Of a stretch of 22,314 nt of DNA, positions 7,478 through 14,162 are shown one piece after another. Made by a program: the position numbers and the translations under genes. The stretch comes from Akkermansiaceae bacterium (GTDB taxonomy: Bacteria > Verrucomicrobiota > Verrucomicrobiia > Verrucomicrobiales > Akkermansiaceae): contig JALZUI010000119.1 of NCBI GenBank assembly GCA_023301545.1, positions 1-22,314 of the forward strand, written 5' to 3'. Numbering within the stretch: position 1 is the first letter of the stretch; each line of letters begins with the position of its first letter. Under the pieces are notes generated by a model, which ran no database searches, was not told the origin of the DNA, and saw only the letters and a program-made list of their open reading frames with translations.

Positions 7478-8305
7478 ATGAATTCATTTTATATTTTTCG
7501 CCCCATGAGCCTGTGCCTCATGGCGGTGCTGACGCTCAGCTGTTCGATCGAGCCAACTCCATCGTATAGCTACAGCCAGCCCAAACAAAACCCCACCCCA
7601 TACAACAATGGAGGTGTTTACACTAGAGATTACCAACCTCCAAGCAATAGCGTAGCGAACAGAAAGTCTCCCCAAAGCGCCTCATACGATGCCCCCTCGA
7701 AATCCTATGGAACTCCGGACAGCAGAAAGCTCAACTCCCTTTACAAATCCGCTAATGTAAACACCAGTATCCTCTCACGTGGTGCTCGGAGCCGAACAGG
7801 CCGCTCCATGAAGCCTCGTTACATAACTATCCACAGCACGCAAAACACCTCTCAAGGAGCAGATGCCTGGCGGCACTCAGCAGCTTTGCGAAATGGCGCT
7901 CTCGGGTCAAAAGGCTGGCACTTCACCACCGATGAAAACCGCTCCGTGCAACACCTTCCAACCAATGAGCAAGGTAACCACGCCGAAAACTACCGAGGAG
8001 GCCCTGGGAACGCCTATTCGATCGGAATTGAAATGTGTGAACACCGGGGCAACAGCCTTAACCGCACAATCGATCGAACGGCGAAGTTAACGGCCTACCT
8101 CATGCACAAGCACGGCATCCCTCTTTCTAACGTCAAGCCCCACTACCACTGGCCTCGCCGTGGTGTGCGAGTACCTAATAAAAACTGCCCCCGCTTCCTC
8201 CTCGACAATGGTCGCCCAGGTCGCAAATGGCAAAATTACCTCAACTTAGTTAACGGTTACTACAACCGCGCTGCCGTAAGCAGAAGCCTCGCCCAGAACC
8301 AGTAA
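7478..8305 (+). CDS. N-acetylmuramoyl-L-alanine amidase (Amidase_2/PGRP family), probable lipoprotein
   Basis: The enzyme should cut the amide bond between MurNAc and the stem peptide of peptidoglycan. The N-terminus is a hydrophobic signal ending in LTLSC, with Cys22 as a plausible but imperfect lipobox (Thr at -3). A low-complexity Ser/Pro/Tyr/Asn linker follows (about 25-110), then an Amidase_2 domain (about 113-245). The domain has YITIHSTQN with His119 as a zinc ligand, KGWHFTTDE (145-153), GNHAENY, SIGIEMCE (181-188, with Glu185), PHYHW (221-225, second zinc His) and NCPRFLL (236-242, Cys237 as third ligand). This layout resembles CwlA/XlyA-type amidases. The likely site is the periplasmic face of a membrane, in cell-wall turnover or division. 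It shares the 60-base spacer with mfd and ends at a bidirectional terminator. Confidence 0.87.
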   Translation: MNSFYIFRPMSLCLMAVLTLSCSIEPTPSYSYSQPKQNPTPYNNGGVYTRDYQPPSNSVANRKSPQSASYDAPSKSYGTPDSRKLNSLYKSANVNTSILSRGARSRTGRSMKPRYITIHSTQNTSQGADAWRHSAALRNGALGSKGWHFTTDENRSVQHLPTNEQGNHAENYRGGPGNAYSIGIEMCEHRGNSLNRTIDRTAKLTAYLMHKHGIPLSNVKPHYHWPRRGVRVPNKNCPRFLLDNGRPGRKWQNYLNLVNGYYNRAAVSRSLAQNQ

Positions 8306-8331
8306 ATCAACTTAGAGCAGTACAAACAAAA

Positions 8332-8370
8332 GCGCCCCGTTCCATAGCAATAGAACTGGGCGCATTTTTA
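8332..8370. terminator. Bidirectional intrinsic terminator
   Basis: An 11-bp stem (GCGCCCCGTTC at 8332-8342 with GAACTGGGCGC at 8353-8363, one mismatch) encloses a 10-base loop. It is followed by ATTTTTA on the plus strand and by TTTTGTTTGT on the minus strand. It lies between the convergent amidase and tsaE genes and can serve both. Confidence 0.85.
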
Positions 8371-8386
8371 TACCCGAATCACTCTC

Positions 8387-8797
8387 TCATTGCGCGATAA
8401 TTACCTTTCGTCCTTCGCTAACATGCTCGATCTTGATCCACAGGGCCTCCTCTGGAATAAGTTCAGGATATAGATCGGCCCATTCAGCCACGACCACCCC
8501 CTCGCGATCCAGATAATCATCCCAGCCCAGATCTAAAAGCTCCTCAACCGCTTTTACTCTGTAGAAATCAAAATGAAATACCCAATGCGGCTTACCTGGA
8601 ATTTCGTTCACTAACTTAAATGTAGGACTGGTTGTATCATTCCCTCCTTGAGACCGACAAAGCCCCTTCGTGAAATGTGTCTTACCCGCGCCTAAATCCC
8701 CTACCATAGCTACTACTGCACCAGCCGATAAACTTTTTCCAATCGTAGCACCCAGCTCAATCATTTCCTCTGCTGAATTGATGATAACCTCTTTCAT
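8387..8797 (-). CDS. tsaE: tRNA t6A biosynthesis ATPase TsaE
   Basis: TsaE is the ATPase partner of TsaB and TsaD in forming threonylcarbamoyl-adenosine at position 37 of ANN-decoding tRNAs. The 136-residue product has the family layout: Walker A GDLGAGKT (33-40), a TTSPTFKLVNEI segment (55-66), HFDFYR (75-80), LGWDDYLDREGVVVAEWAD (90-108, Walker B-like with the conserved EW) and a short beta-rich C-terminus. The length is a little under E. coli TsaE (153). The ATG start is supported by the usual distance to the P-loop. A GGAA lies directly before the ATG, too close for a normal Shine-Dalgarno. It is divergent from rplU. TsaB and TsaD are not in the window. Confidence 0.93.
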   Translation of the reverse strand: MKEVIINSAEEMIELGATIGKSLSAGAVVAMVGDLGAGKTHFTKGLCRSQGGNDTTSPTFKLVNEIPGKPHWVFHFDFYRVKAVEELLDLGWDDYLDREGVVVAEWADLYPELIPEEALWIKIEHVSEGRKVIIAQ

Positions 8798-8882
8798 TTC
8801 CGCTAAACTAGAACTAATCTGCTAGATATCAATAAAAAGGGGAAGATTTTACTTGCGCTTCCTTAACTAACGTGTTTTTTTC

Positions 8883-8904
8883 TCCTTCCCTTCTAACCAA
8901 GGAA
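8883..8904 (+). promoter_or_regulatory. rplU leader: Shine-Dalgarno inside a small hairpin
   Basis: AAGGAA (8899-8904) sits ten bases before the rplU ATG and is the clearest Shine-Dalgarno in the window. TCCTT (8883-8887) can pair with AAGGA (8899-8903) across an 11-base loop, which would hide the site. The tract upstream of the Shine-Dalgarno is pyrimidine-rich. A role in ribosomal-protein autoregulation is inference only. Confidence 0.4.
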
Positions 8905-8914
8905 ACAATTTATT

Positions 8915-9226
8915 ATGTCTTACGCAGTCATCAAAACAGGCGGTAAACAATACCGCGTTCAAGCAGGAGATCAGATCGATGTAGAAAAACTCGCTCTTGA
9001 CGAAGGAGCAGAAACATCTTTTGAAGCACTCATGATCGGTGAGGGTGACAGCGTTAAAATCGGTGCGCCAATCATTGCAGGGTCTAAAGTAACAGCGAAA
9101 GTTGTTTCACAATTCCGTGGCCCTAAAGGTGTCGCTTTTAAATTCAAGCGTCGTAAAGGTTACCACAAGACTAAAGGATACCGTCGTCACCTCACGACTA
9201 TCGAGATCACCTCAATCGCAGGATAA
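8915..9226 (+). CDS. rplU: 50S ribosomal protein L21
   Basis: L21 is a small beta-barrel protein of the large ribosomal subunit that binds 23S rRNA. The 103 residues match the bacterial L21 length. Typical features are the N-terminal YAVIKTGGKQYRVQAGD (3-19), the central beta-strands with VTAKVVSQFRGPK, and the basic FKFKRRKGYHKTKGYRR tail (about 76-92), which ends in the TTIEITSI segment. The ATG is preceded by a good Shine-Dalgarno. rpmA follows after 25 bases, which is the standard bacterial arrangement. The usual third member, obgE, is missing here; a terminator and then serA follow instead. Confidence 0.98.
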   Translation: MSYAVIKTGGKQYRVQAGDQIDVEKLALDEGAETSFEALMIGEGDSVKIGAPIIAGSKVTAKVVSQFRGPKGVAFKFKRRKGYHKTKGYRRHLTTIEITSIAG

Positions 9227-9251
9227 TTTAACTACTTACTTCTAAAGACCA

Positions 9252-9503
9252 ATGGCTCATAAAAAAGGACAAGGTTCCGTAAAAAACGGACGCGACTCAC
9301 GCAGTAAAAGACTTGGCGTTAAAAAATTTGGCGGACAAGCAGTAATCCCTGGTAACATCCTCATCCGTCAGCGTGGCACAAAGTGGCACCCAGGAACAAA
9401 CGTAGGAATGGGTAAAGATCACACCCTCTTCGCACTTGTTGAAGGAAACGTGTACTTCGACAAAGATGGCCGTCGAATCAATGTTGCTGAAGTAGAAGCT
9501 TAA
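9252..9503 (+). CDS. rpmA: 50S ribosomal protein L27
   Basis: L27 lies near the peptidyl transferase centre and its N-terminal tail reaches towards it. The 83-residue sequence is canonical: MAHKKGQGSVKNGRDSRSK at the N-terminus without the cleaved extension seen in Firmicutes, then LGVKKFGGQAV, IPGNILIRQRGTKWHPGTNV and VGMGKDHTLFAL. No Shine-Dalgarno is visible before the ATG, so translation may be coupled to rplU. An intrinsic terminator follows 30 bases after the stop codon. Confidence 0.98.
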   Translation: MAHKKGQGSVKNGRDSRSKRLGVKKFGGQAVIPGNILIRQRGTKWHPGTNVGMGKDHTLFALVEGNVYFDKDGRRINVAEVEA

Positions 9504-9533
9504 GCCTCTTTTCTCCACCATATCATTAATATC

Positions 9534-9563
9534 GCACCTGCTTAACCGCAGGTGCTTTTTTTT
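9534..9563 (+). terminator. Intrinsic terminator of rplU-rpmA
   Basis: GCACCTGC (9534-9541) and GCAGGTGC (9548-9555) form a perfect 8-bp stem around a 6-base loop, followed directly by eight Ts (9556-9563). Confidence 0.92.
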
Positions 9564-9601
9564 ACCCATTTACCTTACCCTATCTTTTTCGAATTCCCGT
9601 T

Positions 9602-9630
9602 TTGACAAGTCGCCTCCTCTGGCTTAAGTC
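9602..9630 (+). promoter_or_regulatory. Probable serA promoter (TTGACA, 17-bp spacer, weak -10)
   Basis: TTGACA (9602-9607) is a perfect -35 hexamer. The hexamer at 17 bases' spacing is TAAGTC (9625-9630), a poor -10. It ends nine bases before the serA ATG, so the predicted leader is only 2-3 bases. Confidence 0.4.
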
Positions 9631-9639
9631 AACGGTAAC

Positions 9640-11250
9640 ATGGCTAAATTCAAAGTTCTTGTCGCAGATAACATCTCACAAATTGGGGTAGACCTTCTCT
9701 CTAAAATTGAGGAGCTAGACGTAGTATTCACTCCTAAAATGACTCAAGAAGAAGTTCTTGAAACCATCCACGAATACGATGCTCTCATCGTTCGCTCTCG
9801 GACAAAGGTGAAAGCTGATGTCATCTCTGCTGGTAAGAAACTCAAAGTCATCGGACGAGCTGGAGTAGGTACTGACAATATCGATCGTGACGCTGCCGAC
9901 TCTCACGGAGTAATCGTCATGAACACTCCTACAGGGAATACCATCTCGACTGCTGAACTAGCCTTCACCCTCATGCTTTCCGCGGCCCGTAATATCGGAG
10001 CTTCTTTCAAGTCTCTTAACGAAGGAAAATGGAACCGCAAACAATACCAAGGTATTGAAATCTTTAACAAGCGCCTCGCCGTAATCGGAATGGGACGTAT
10101 CGGAGTAGAATTCACCAAACGCGCTCAAGCGTTTGGAATGCAGGTTACCGGTTACGACCCTTTTCTCACCCAAGCTCGTGCCGACGAACTTAAAATCGAC
10201 CTCGCCGAGTCAGCTAATGAAGCCCTCACTGGAGCTGATTTTGTAACTCTTCACGTTCCTCTCATCGACTCCACTCGCAACATCATAAATGCCGAGAGCC
10301 TCAAGCTCATGAATAAAGGTGCTATTGTCGTAAACTGTGCTCGTGGTGGTCTAGTAGACGAACAAGCTCTAAGCGACGCGATCTCTGACGGACACATCTC
10401 AGGTTGTGGACTAGACGTATTTACTGCTGAGCCTCCTGAAATCGAAATGGAAGCCCTCGCCAAAACTGACATCTTCCAACACGAAAAACACGTCGCCTTC
10501 ACCCCTCACCTCGGAGCCTCAACTAACGAAGCGCAAGAGAATGTCGGAATCCAAGTCGCTGAACAAATTCGCGATTTCCTCGTAACTGGCGAAATTAGAA
10601 ACGCGATCAACATGCCTTCGCTCGATGCCAAAGCAGCGGAAGAAATTGGTCAATACCTCGATCTTGGAAAAGCCCTTGGAACACTCCTTTCACAACTCGG
10701 CCCAGAAAACCCAGAATCACTCCGTATCTCATACCACGGAGAACTCGCCGAGAAAGATACCGCTCTTGTTTCTCGTAATGTTCTAACAGCTTTACTGCAG
10801 TCGGCAGCCGAAGACACGAACATCGTTAACGCGCCAGGCAAAGCTAAAGCCCTCGGTATTGATATGGTCGAATCTACAATCAACGCCAAAACAGAATACT
10901 CCGACCTTCTCGTCGCAGAGCTCCGCAAAGGAGACACTCGCTACCGCGTCGCAGGAACCATCATCGGAAAAACTGCCAAGGTCGTTGAAATCGACAAGGT
11001 TTTTGTAGAAATGGGGATCAAAGGAAACTTCCTCATTGTACGCAACGATGACAGCAAAGGAATCGTTGGAGCGATTGGTACTAGCCTTGCCGAAAACGAT
11101 TACAATATCGCCAACATGTCGCTTGCTCGCAGCGAGCATATCCAGGGAGCAATGTCTATCATCGAAGTCGACACTCCTGTATCGCCTACTATCCTCGACA
11201 AACTCAGTGCGTTTGAGGGAGTAACAAACACCTACTCAGTAACTCTTTAA
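9640..11250 (+). CDS. serA: D-3-phosphoglycerate dehydrogenase
   Basis: SerA oxidises 3-phosphoglycerate to 3-phosphohydroxypyruvate with NAD, the first step of serine synthesis. The 536-residue length marks the long form with a substrate-binding domain, a nucleotide-binding domain, an ASB (intervening) domain and a C-terminal ACT domain, as in Mycobacterium and Bacillus. Visible motifs are GRAGVGTDNID (72-82), the NAD fold VIGMGRIGVEF (148-158), NCARGGLVDE (232-241, catalytic Arg235), AEPP (263-266, Glu264) and FTPHLGAST (287-295, His290). The ACT domain (about 466-536) starts at GNFLIVRNDD and is the usual site of serine feedback inhibition. The ATG gives the standard N-terminus KVLVADNIS. 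No Shine-Dalgarno is present. No clear terminator follows the stop codon. Confidence 0.97.
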   Translation: MAKFKVLVADNISQIGVDLLSKIEELDVVFTPKMTQEEVLETIHEYDALIVRSRTKVKADVISAGKKLKVIGRAGVGTDNIDRDAADSHGVIVMNTPTGNTISTAELAFTLMLSAARNIGASFKSLNEGKWNRKQYQGIEIFNKRLAVIGMGRIGVEFTKRAQAFGMQVTGYDPFLTQARADELKIDLAESANEALTGADFVTLHVPLIDSTRNIINAESLKLMNKGAIVVNCARGGLVDEQALSDAISDGHISGCGLDVFTAEPPEIEMEALAKTDIFQHEKHVAFTPHLGASTNEAQENVGIQVAEQIRDFLVTGEIRNAINMPSLDAKAAEEIGQYLDLGKALGTLLSQLGPENPESLRISYHGELAEKDTALVSRNVLTALLQSAAEDTNIVNAPGKAKALGIDMVESTINAKTEYSDLLVAELRKGDTRYRVAGTIIGKTAKVVEIDKVFVEMGIKGNFLIVRNDDSKGIVGAIGTSLAENDYNIANMSLARSEHIQGAMSIIEVDTPVSPTILDKLSAFEGVTNTYSVTL

Positions 11251-11351
11251 ATGGACTAACCCGCCAATACCTTCGGTTACGTCTAGATAAATTACGATTT
11301 AATTCGTTTTGTCTTGCATTAACTGAAATAAATTTGGTTACCTTAAACTAT

Positions 11352-11783
11352 ATGAAAAAATGGCTCATCACAACAATCGCCGCTTGTTCTATCTTCTCTA
11401 TTGCCTCAGCAGATATTCAAGCACCGCCAGCATCAGAGTACACGGCTAACCGTAAACTCGGACGGGCTATCAGTAACATCCTTTACGGATTTATTGAAAT
11501 CCCAGAACAGATCGTGCGCAAAAATAATGCTTACGGTAGCAAAGCGGGTTATTCATTCGGTCTTGTAGATGGCGTTCATAAAGGCTTCAAACGCCTCGGA
11601 TACGGTTTTTACGAGCTTTTCACTTTCCACTGCCCTACATACAAAGGCACATACCGTCCACCATATCAAAAGTGTGGCGCTGATTGGAGAGTAGAAATGA
11701 ATCCATCTGATGGACTTTCAGAGTTCCCACCAGAACTAGGATTCGAGTCTCACTTCTCCCACTCACGCTCTACTGATTACTAA
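11352..11783 (+). CDS. Exported TIGR04073-like exosortase-associated protein
   Basis: The product (143 residues) begins with a Sec signal peptide (MKKW, hydrophobic core, likely cut after SIASA at about residue 20). The mature part has a segment RKLGRAISNILYGFIEIPEQI, then YSFGLVDGVHKGFKRLGYGFYELFTF. I recognise this as the pattern of the TIGR04073 family found in bacteria with exosortase/PEP-CTERM sorting. The biochemical role is unknown. No exosortase or PEP-CTERM substrate is in this window. I use the ATG at 11352 because it starts the signal peptide; an in-frame TTG at 11334 is less likely. Two cysteines (in FHCPTY and QKCGAD) could form a disulfide. It is a single-gene unit with its own strong terminator. 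Confidence 0.78.
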   Translation: MKKWLITTIAACSIFSIASADIQAPPASEYTANRKLGRAISNILYGFIEIPEQIVRKNNAYGSKAGYSFGLVDGVHKGFKRLGYGFYELFTFHCPTYKGTYRPPYQKCGADWRVEMNPSDGLSEFPPELGFESHFSHSRSTDY

Positions 11784-11811
11784 GATTTTCTATTAATTTC
11801 ATTTCAAAAAA

Positions 11812-11841
11812 AGAACCAACAGATTCCTGTTGGTTCTTTTT
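11812..11841 (+). terminator. Intrinsic terminator after the TIGR04073-like gene
   Basis: AGAACCAACAG (11812-11822) and CTGTTGGTTCT (11827-11837) form a perfect 11-bp stem with a 4-base loop. A run of Ts follows and A residues precede the stem, so it could also work on the opposite strand. Confidence 0.92.
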
Positions 11842-11854
11842 GTATAATAGTGCT

Positions 11855-11882
11855 TTGATTATTTTAGAAATACACCTATAAC
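11855..11882 (+). promoter_or_regulatory. Promoter with TTGATT, 16-bp spacer, TATAAC
   Basis: TTGATT (11855-11860) and TATAAC (11877-11882) are separated by 16 bases. They lie just after the preceding terminator and ten bases before the GTG start at 11893, which predicts a leader of about 4 bases with no room for a Shine-Dalgarno. Confidence 0.6.
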
Positions 11883-11892
11883 GTAAACACTC

Positions 11893-12663
11893 GTGAAGAA
11901 ACCACTCTATTTCCATATCTTATTCACTCTCTTAGTGTTTTTCACTTTGCCTCTTTCCGCACAGAATGATGCTCCGAGGAAGTGGACTGATACCACAGGA
12001 ACAAAATCCTTTGTAGGCACTTACATTAGTTATGCCGATGGTTTAGTAACTATCGACCAGGGCTCTCGAACCATAAAATTCCCTATTGAGCGACTCAACA
12101 AAAAGGATCAACAATGGCTCCGAGCACAAAGAGATCGCGAAAGCAATAAGGAACAGGGACCCAGAAGCGTATTCGACTCACTCCAATTTGGTGACACCCA
12201 GAGGGATGTTCTCGCTAAGCTTAAAGAGAGCCAAATTGTCATTAGTAATGTAGGTAATGGGATTTTTGATGGCCTGACTGGTATCGACGAAAAGTTCAAA
12301 ACCAAGAATGCCATAGGAGACCTTCAATGCTTCCTCTATTTCAAATGGCTTGCTGGAGATGACCCCGCCTTAGGAAAAATCAAAGTCCTCGCGGGTCTTG
12401 AGCTCCGTTCAGATTCAGTTCCCAAAGAACAGTACAGTTCTGTTCTTCAAAATAGCTGGAATGAAATGGTGAAGTTATTCGGCATCATCTATGGTGAACC
12501 TTTGTCTCAAGCTACATACCCAGAAGTTTATCTCGTCGAACAATCTGGAGGAATTATAAACACTCACAGGTGGCAGATTCCTGGAGCCAACATAAAACTA
12601 GGCCCCGCCTATAACTATAGAACGAAATCGTATTACCTACACGTCATTATCTCTAAAAATTAA
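11893..12663 (+). CDS. Exported SHD1-like domain protein of unknown function
   Basis: This 256-residue protein starts at a GTG and has a signal peptide (MKKPLYFHI, long hydrophobic core, likely cut after LSA near residue 23). Residues about 29-76 fit the SHD1 (SLA1 homology 1) pattern that is common in exported proteins of Verrucomicrobiota and Planctomycetota: RKWTDTTGTKSFVGTYIS, then GLVTID, IKFPIERL and KKDQQWL. The remaining part (about 95-256) is a mixed alpha/beta domain that I do not recognise, starting SVFDSLQFGDTQRDVLAKL. That opening resembles small periplasmic proteins with a GDT-x-x-x-V start, but I cannot assign a family. The GTG is supported by a promoter ten bases upstream. The stop codon is eight bases before the next start, so it is probably first in a three-gene operon with the folate cyclo-ligase and thiD. 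Confidence 0.72.
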   Translation: MKKPLYFHILFTLLVFFTLPLSAQNDAPRKWTDTTGTKSFVGTYISYADGLVTIDQGSRTIKFPIERLNKKDQQWLRAQRDRESNKEQGPRSVFDSLQFGDTQRDVLAKLKESQIVISNVGNGIFDGLTGIDEKFKTKNAIGDLQCFLYFKWLAGDDPALGKIKVLAGLELRSDSVPKEQYSSVLQNSWNEMVKLFGIIYGEPLSQATYPEVYLVEQSGGIINTHRWQIPGANIKLGPAYNYRTKSYYLHVIISKN

Positions 12664-12670
12664 ATCTATT

Positions 12671-13255
12671 ATGAGCAGTAATAAACGTAAATTACGCCAA
12701 GAGGTTCGCAAGACTCTCTCTACCATTTCAGCGAAAAGCTTACAGGAGCAATCTCAGCAACTTGTCGAGGTGCTCCAGGACTGGCTTAACGATAACCCCG
12801 ATGTTACAAAAGTAGCGATCTACGCCGCACTCCCCTTAGAGGTAAACCTCCAAGGGATTACCGAGCTACTCCCTAAAATCGAATGGCACTACCCCCTCGT
12901 CGGGCGCACTCAGATGACATTCCACCGCGTATCTGACCCTCGTTCGCTACAAAAAGGAATTTTCGATATCCCCGAGCCTAACCCACAAGTCCACCCTCCC
13001 GTAATCGCCTCCAACCTCGACCTTATTATTTGCCCAGGCTTAGCCTTTACTAATGATGGCGTACGACTTGGACGTGGAGGGGGGTTTTACGACCGCTTAC
13101 TAACCACCGCCACTGAACCTCTACGTATGGGAGCCTGCCTCACTGAACAAACCTTCCCGACATTACCATCCGAGTCACACGATATTAAGATGAATCTCAT
13201 CCTTTCCTCCGGGCAAATTTCCCACGCGGAGCCTTCCTCTAGTGAATTCGCCTAA
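12671..13255 (+). CDS. 5-formyltetrahydrofolate cyclo-ligase
   Basis: This enzyme converts 5-formyl-THF to 5,10-methenyl-THF with ATP and so returns an inhibitory storage folate to the one-carbon pool. The 194-residue protein has the N-terminal basic helix (KRKLRQEVRKTL), AIYAALPLEVNL (49-60, substrate and ATP region), a GIFDIPEP motif (96-103), DLIICPGLAFTNDGVRLGRG (117-136) and the hallmark RLGRGGGFYDR (132-142). The length is typical of the family. It starts eight bases after the SHD1 gene and overlaps thiD by 14 bases, which points to translational coupling. With metF elsewhere in the window it is the second folate gene here, though not co-operonic. No Shine-Dalgarno is visible. Confidence 0.93.
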   Translation: MSSNKRKLRQEVRKTLSTISAKSLQEQSQQLVEVLQDWLNDNPDVTKVAIYAALPLEVNLQGITELLPKIEWHYPLVGRTQMTFHRVSDPRSLQKGIFDIPEPNPQVHPPVIASNLDLIICPGLAFTNDGVRLGRGGGFYDRLLTTATEPLRMGACLTEQTFPTLPSESHDIKMNLILSSGQISHAEPSSSEFA

Positions 13256-14057
13256 GTCATCCCCACCCGTAGTGCTGAGCATTGCAGGATCTGACTGCTC
13301 AGCTGGCGCGGGAATCCAAGCAGACCTCAAAACCTTTCAGACGCAAGGAGTCTACGGCCTCACCGCTCTAACAGGTGTTGTCGCCGAGACCCCCCATGCC
13401 GTACACTCCTGGCAAGCACTAGAACCGGAGTTTCTCAGCGACCAGCTTGATGCCTTATACCAGTCCTACCCAATCGCTGCCATTAAAACAGGACTCCTCT
13501 TTAATGCTCAATTGGTTGAAGTAATCCGAGCCCGTCTAATACTGGAGCCATCCCCACTCGTAATTGACCCTGTAGGAACCGCCAGCACCGGAGTTGATTT
13601 TGGTGATTCATCTCTCCTTACCTCCATTACTCAGGCCCTCTTCCCCTTAGCAACACTAGTCACGCCCAACCTACGTGAAGCACAGCTCCTGAGTGGTTTG
13701 GACACCGATAATTTAGAGGAACTAGCCCTCAGCCTAGCGCAGAAGCACCAAACCAACTTCCTTGTCAAAGGTGGCCACAGCTCCGATCCAAACGTTTCCC
13801 TGGACATCTTAGCCACCCCTCAGGGCGAACTCACCACCTTTAGCCTCCCCAGATTAACGGGAACAGATTTCCATGGAACAGGCTGCACCCTATCCGCCGC
13901 AATCACAGCACAGCTAGCCCTCCAGCAACCGCTAGAAACCGCGATCTCTAACGCCAAAGCCTTCCTACACAACGCCATCAAAAACGGACACCTATGGCAA
14001 TCCACATCCGCGCTAAACACCCTGCCAAAAAGTCGGCCTGACTCTATTTCTGAATAG
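13242..14057 (+). CDS. thiD: Hydroxymethylpyrimidine / phosphomethylpyrimidine kinase
   Basis: ThiD phosphorylates HMP and HMP-P in thiamine synthesis. The 271-residue protein is a ribokinase-fold member with VLSIAGSDCSAGAGIQADLK (11-30), IKTGLL (81-86), a VIDPV motif (107-111), VTPNLREAQLLSG (140-152), FLVKGGH (173-179) and the anion-hole signature GTDFHGTGCTLSAAI (207-221, with Cys215). The DPVM-VAKSG segment of typical ThiD is DPVGTASTG here, and the strand after VYGL reads TALTGVVAET instead of the usual TALTAQN. The active site is therefore a variant, and a related pyrimidine or pyridoxal kinase activity cannot be excluded. The GTG start overlaps the end of the cyclo-ligase gene by 14 bases. 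It is the last gene of the run; no terminator is visible between it and the convergent kinase. Confidence 0.87.
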   Translation: MNSPKSSPPVVLSIAGSDCSAGAGIQADLKTFQTQGVYGLTALTGVVAETPHAVHSWQALEPEFLSDQLDALYQSYPIAAIKTGLLFNAQLVEVIRARLILEPSPLVIDPVGTASTGVDFGDSSLLTSITQALFPLATLVTPNLREAQLLSGLDTDNLEELALSLAQKHQTNFLVKGGHSSDPNVSLDILATPQGELTTFSLPRLTGTDFHGTGCTLSAAITAQLALQQPLETAISNAKAFLHNAIKNGHLWQSTSALNTLPKSRPDSISE

Positions 14058-14117
14058 ATTAAAACGTTATGTATTGGACTGACATTCATAAAACTCAGAT
14101 ACAATCCAGCGGCACTC

Positions 14118-14162
14118 TTCCTTCCAAGCTACTTCCTTCCAAGCTACTTCCTTCCAAGCTAC
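14118..14162. repeat. Three tandem copies of a 15-bp unit at the kinase 3' end
   Basis: Three exact copies of TTCCTTCCAAGCTAC lie head to tail. The first copy read on the minus strand contains the TAG stop codon of the kinase gene (14159-14161). Because the unit is 15 bases, the kinase frame is kept and each following copy again has TAG in frame, with LGRK coded between stops. Spacing and repeat count are wrong for CRISPR. Confidence 0.9.

Noticed and set aside
9297..9569. Minus-strand open frame across rpmA and its terminator
   Set aside because: It overlaps the canonical L27 gene and would begin inside the terminator hairpin region; no promoter or motif supports it.
10792..11139. Minus-strand open frame inside serA
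   Set aside because: It is antisense to the conserved regulatory part of SerA and has no recognisable domain.
11334..11351. TTG start for the TIGR04073-like gene
   Set aside because: It would place six residues before the MKKW signal-peptide start; the ATG at 11352 gives a standard signal peptide.
14118..14162. Tandem repeats as a possible CRISPR array or attachment site
   Set aside because: Units are 15 bp with no spacers, there are only three, and no cas or integrase gene is nearby.
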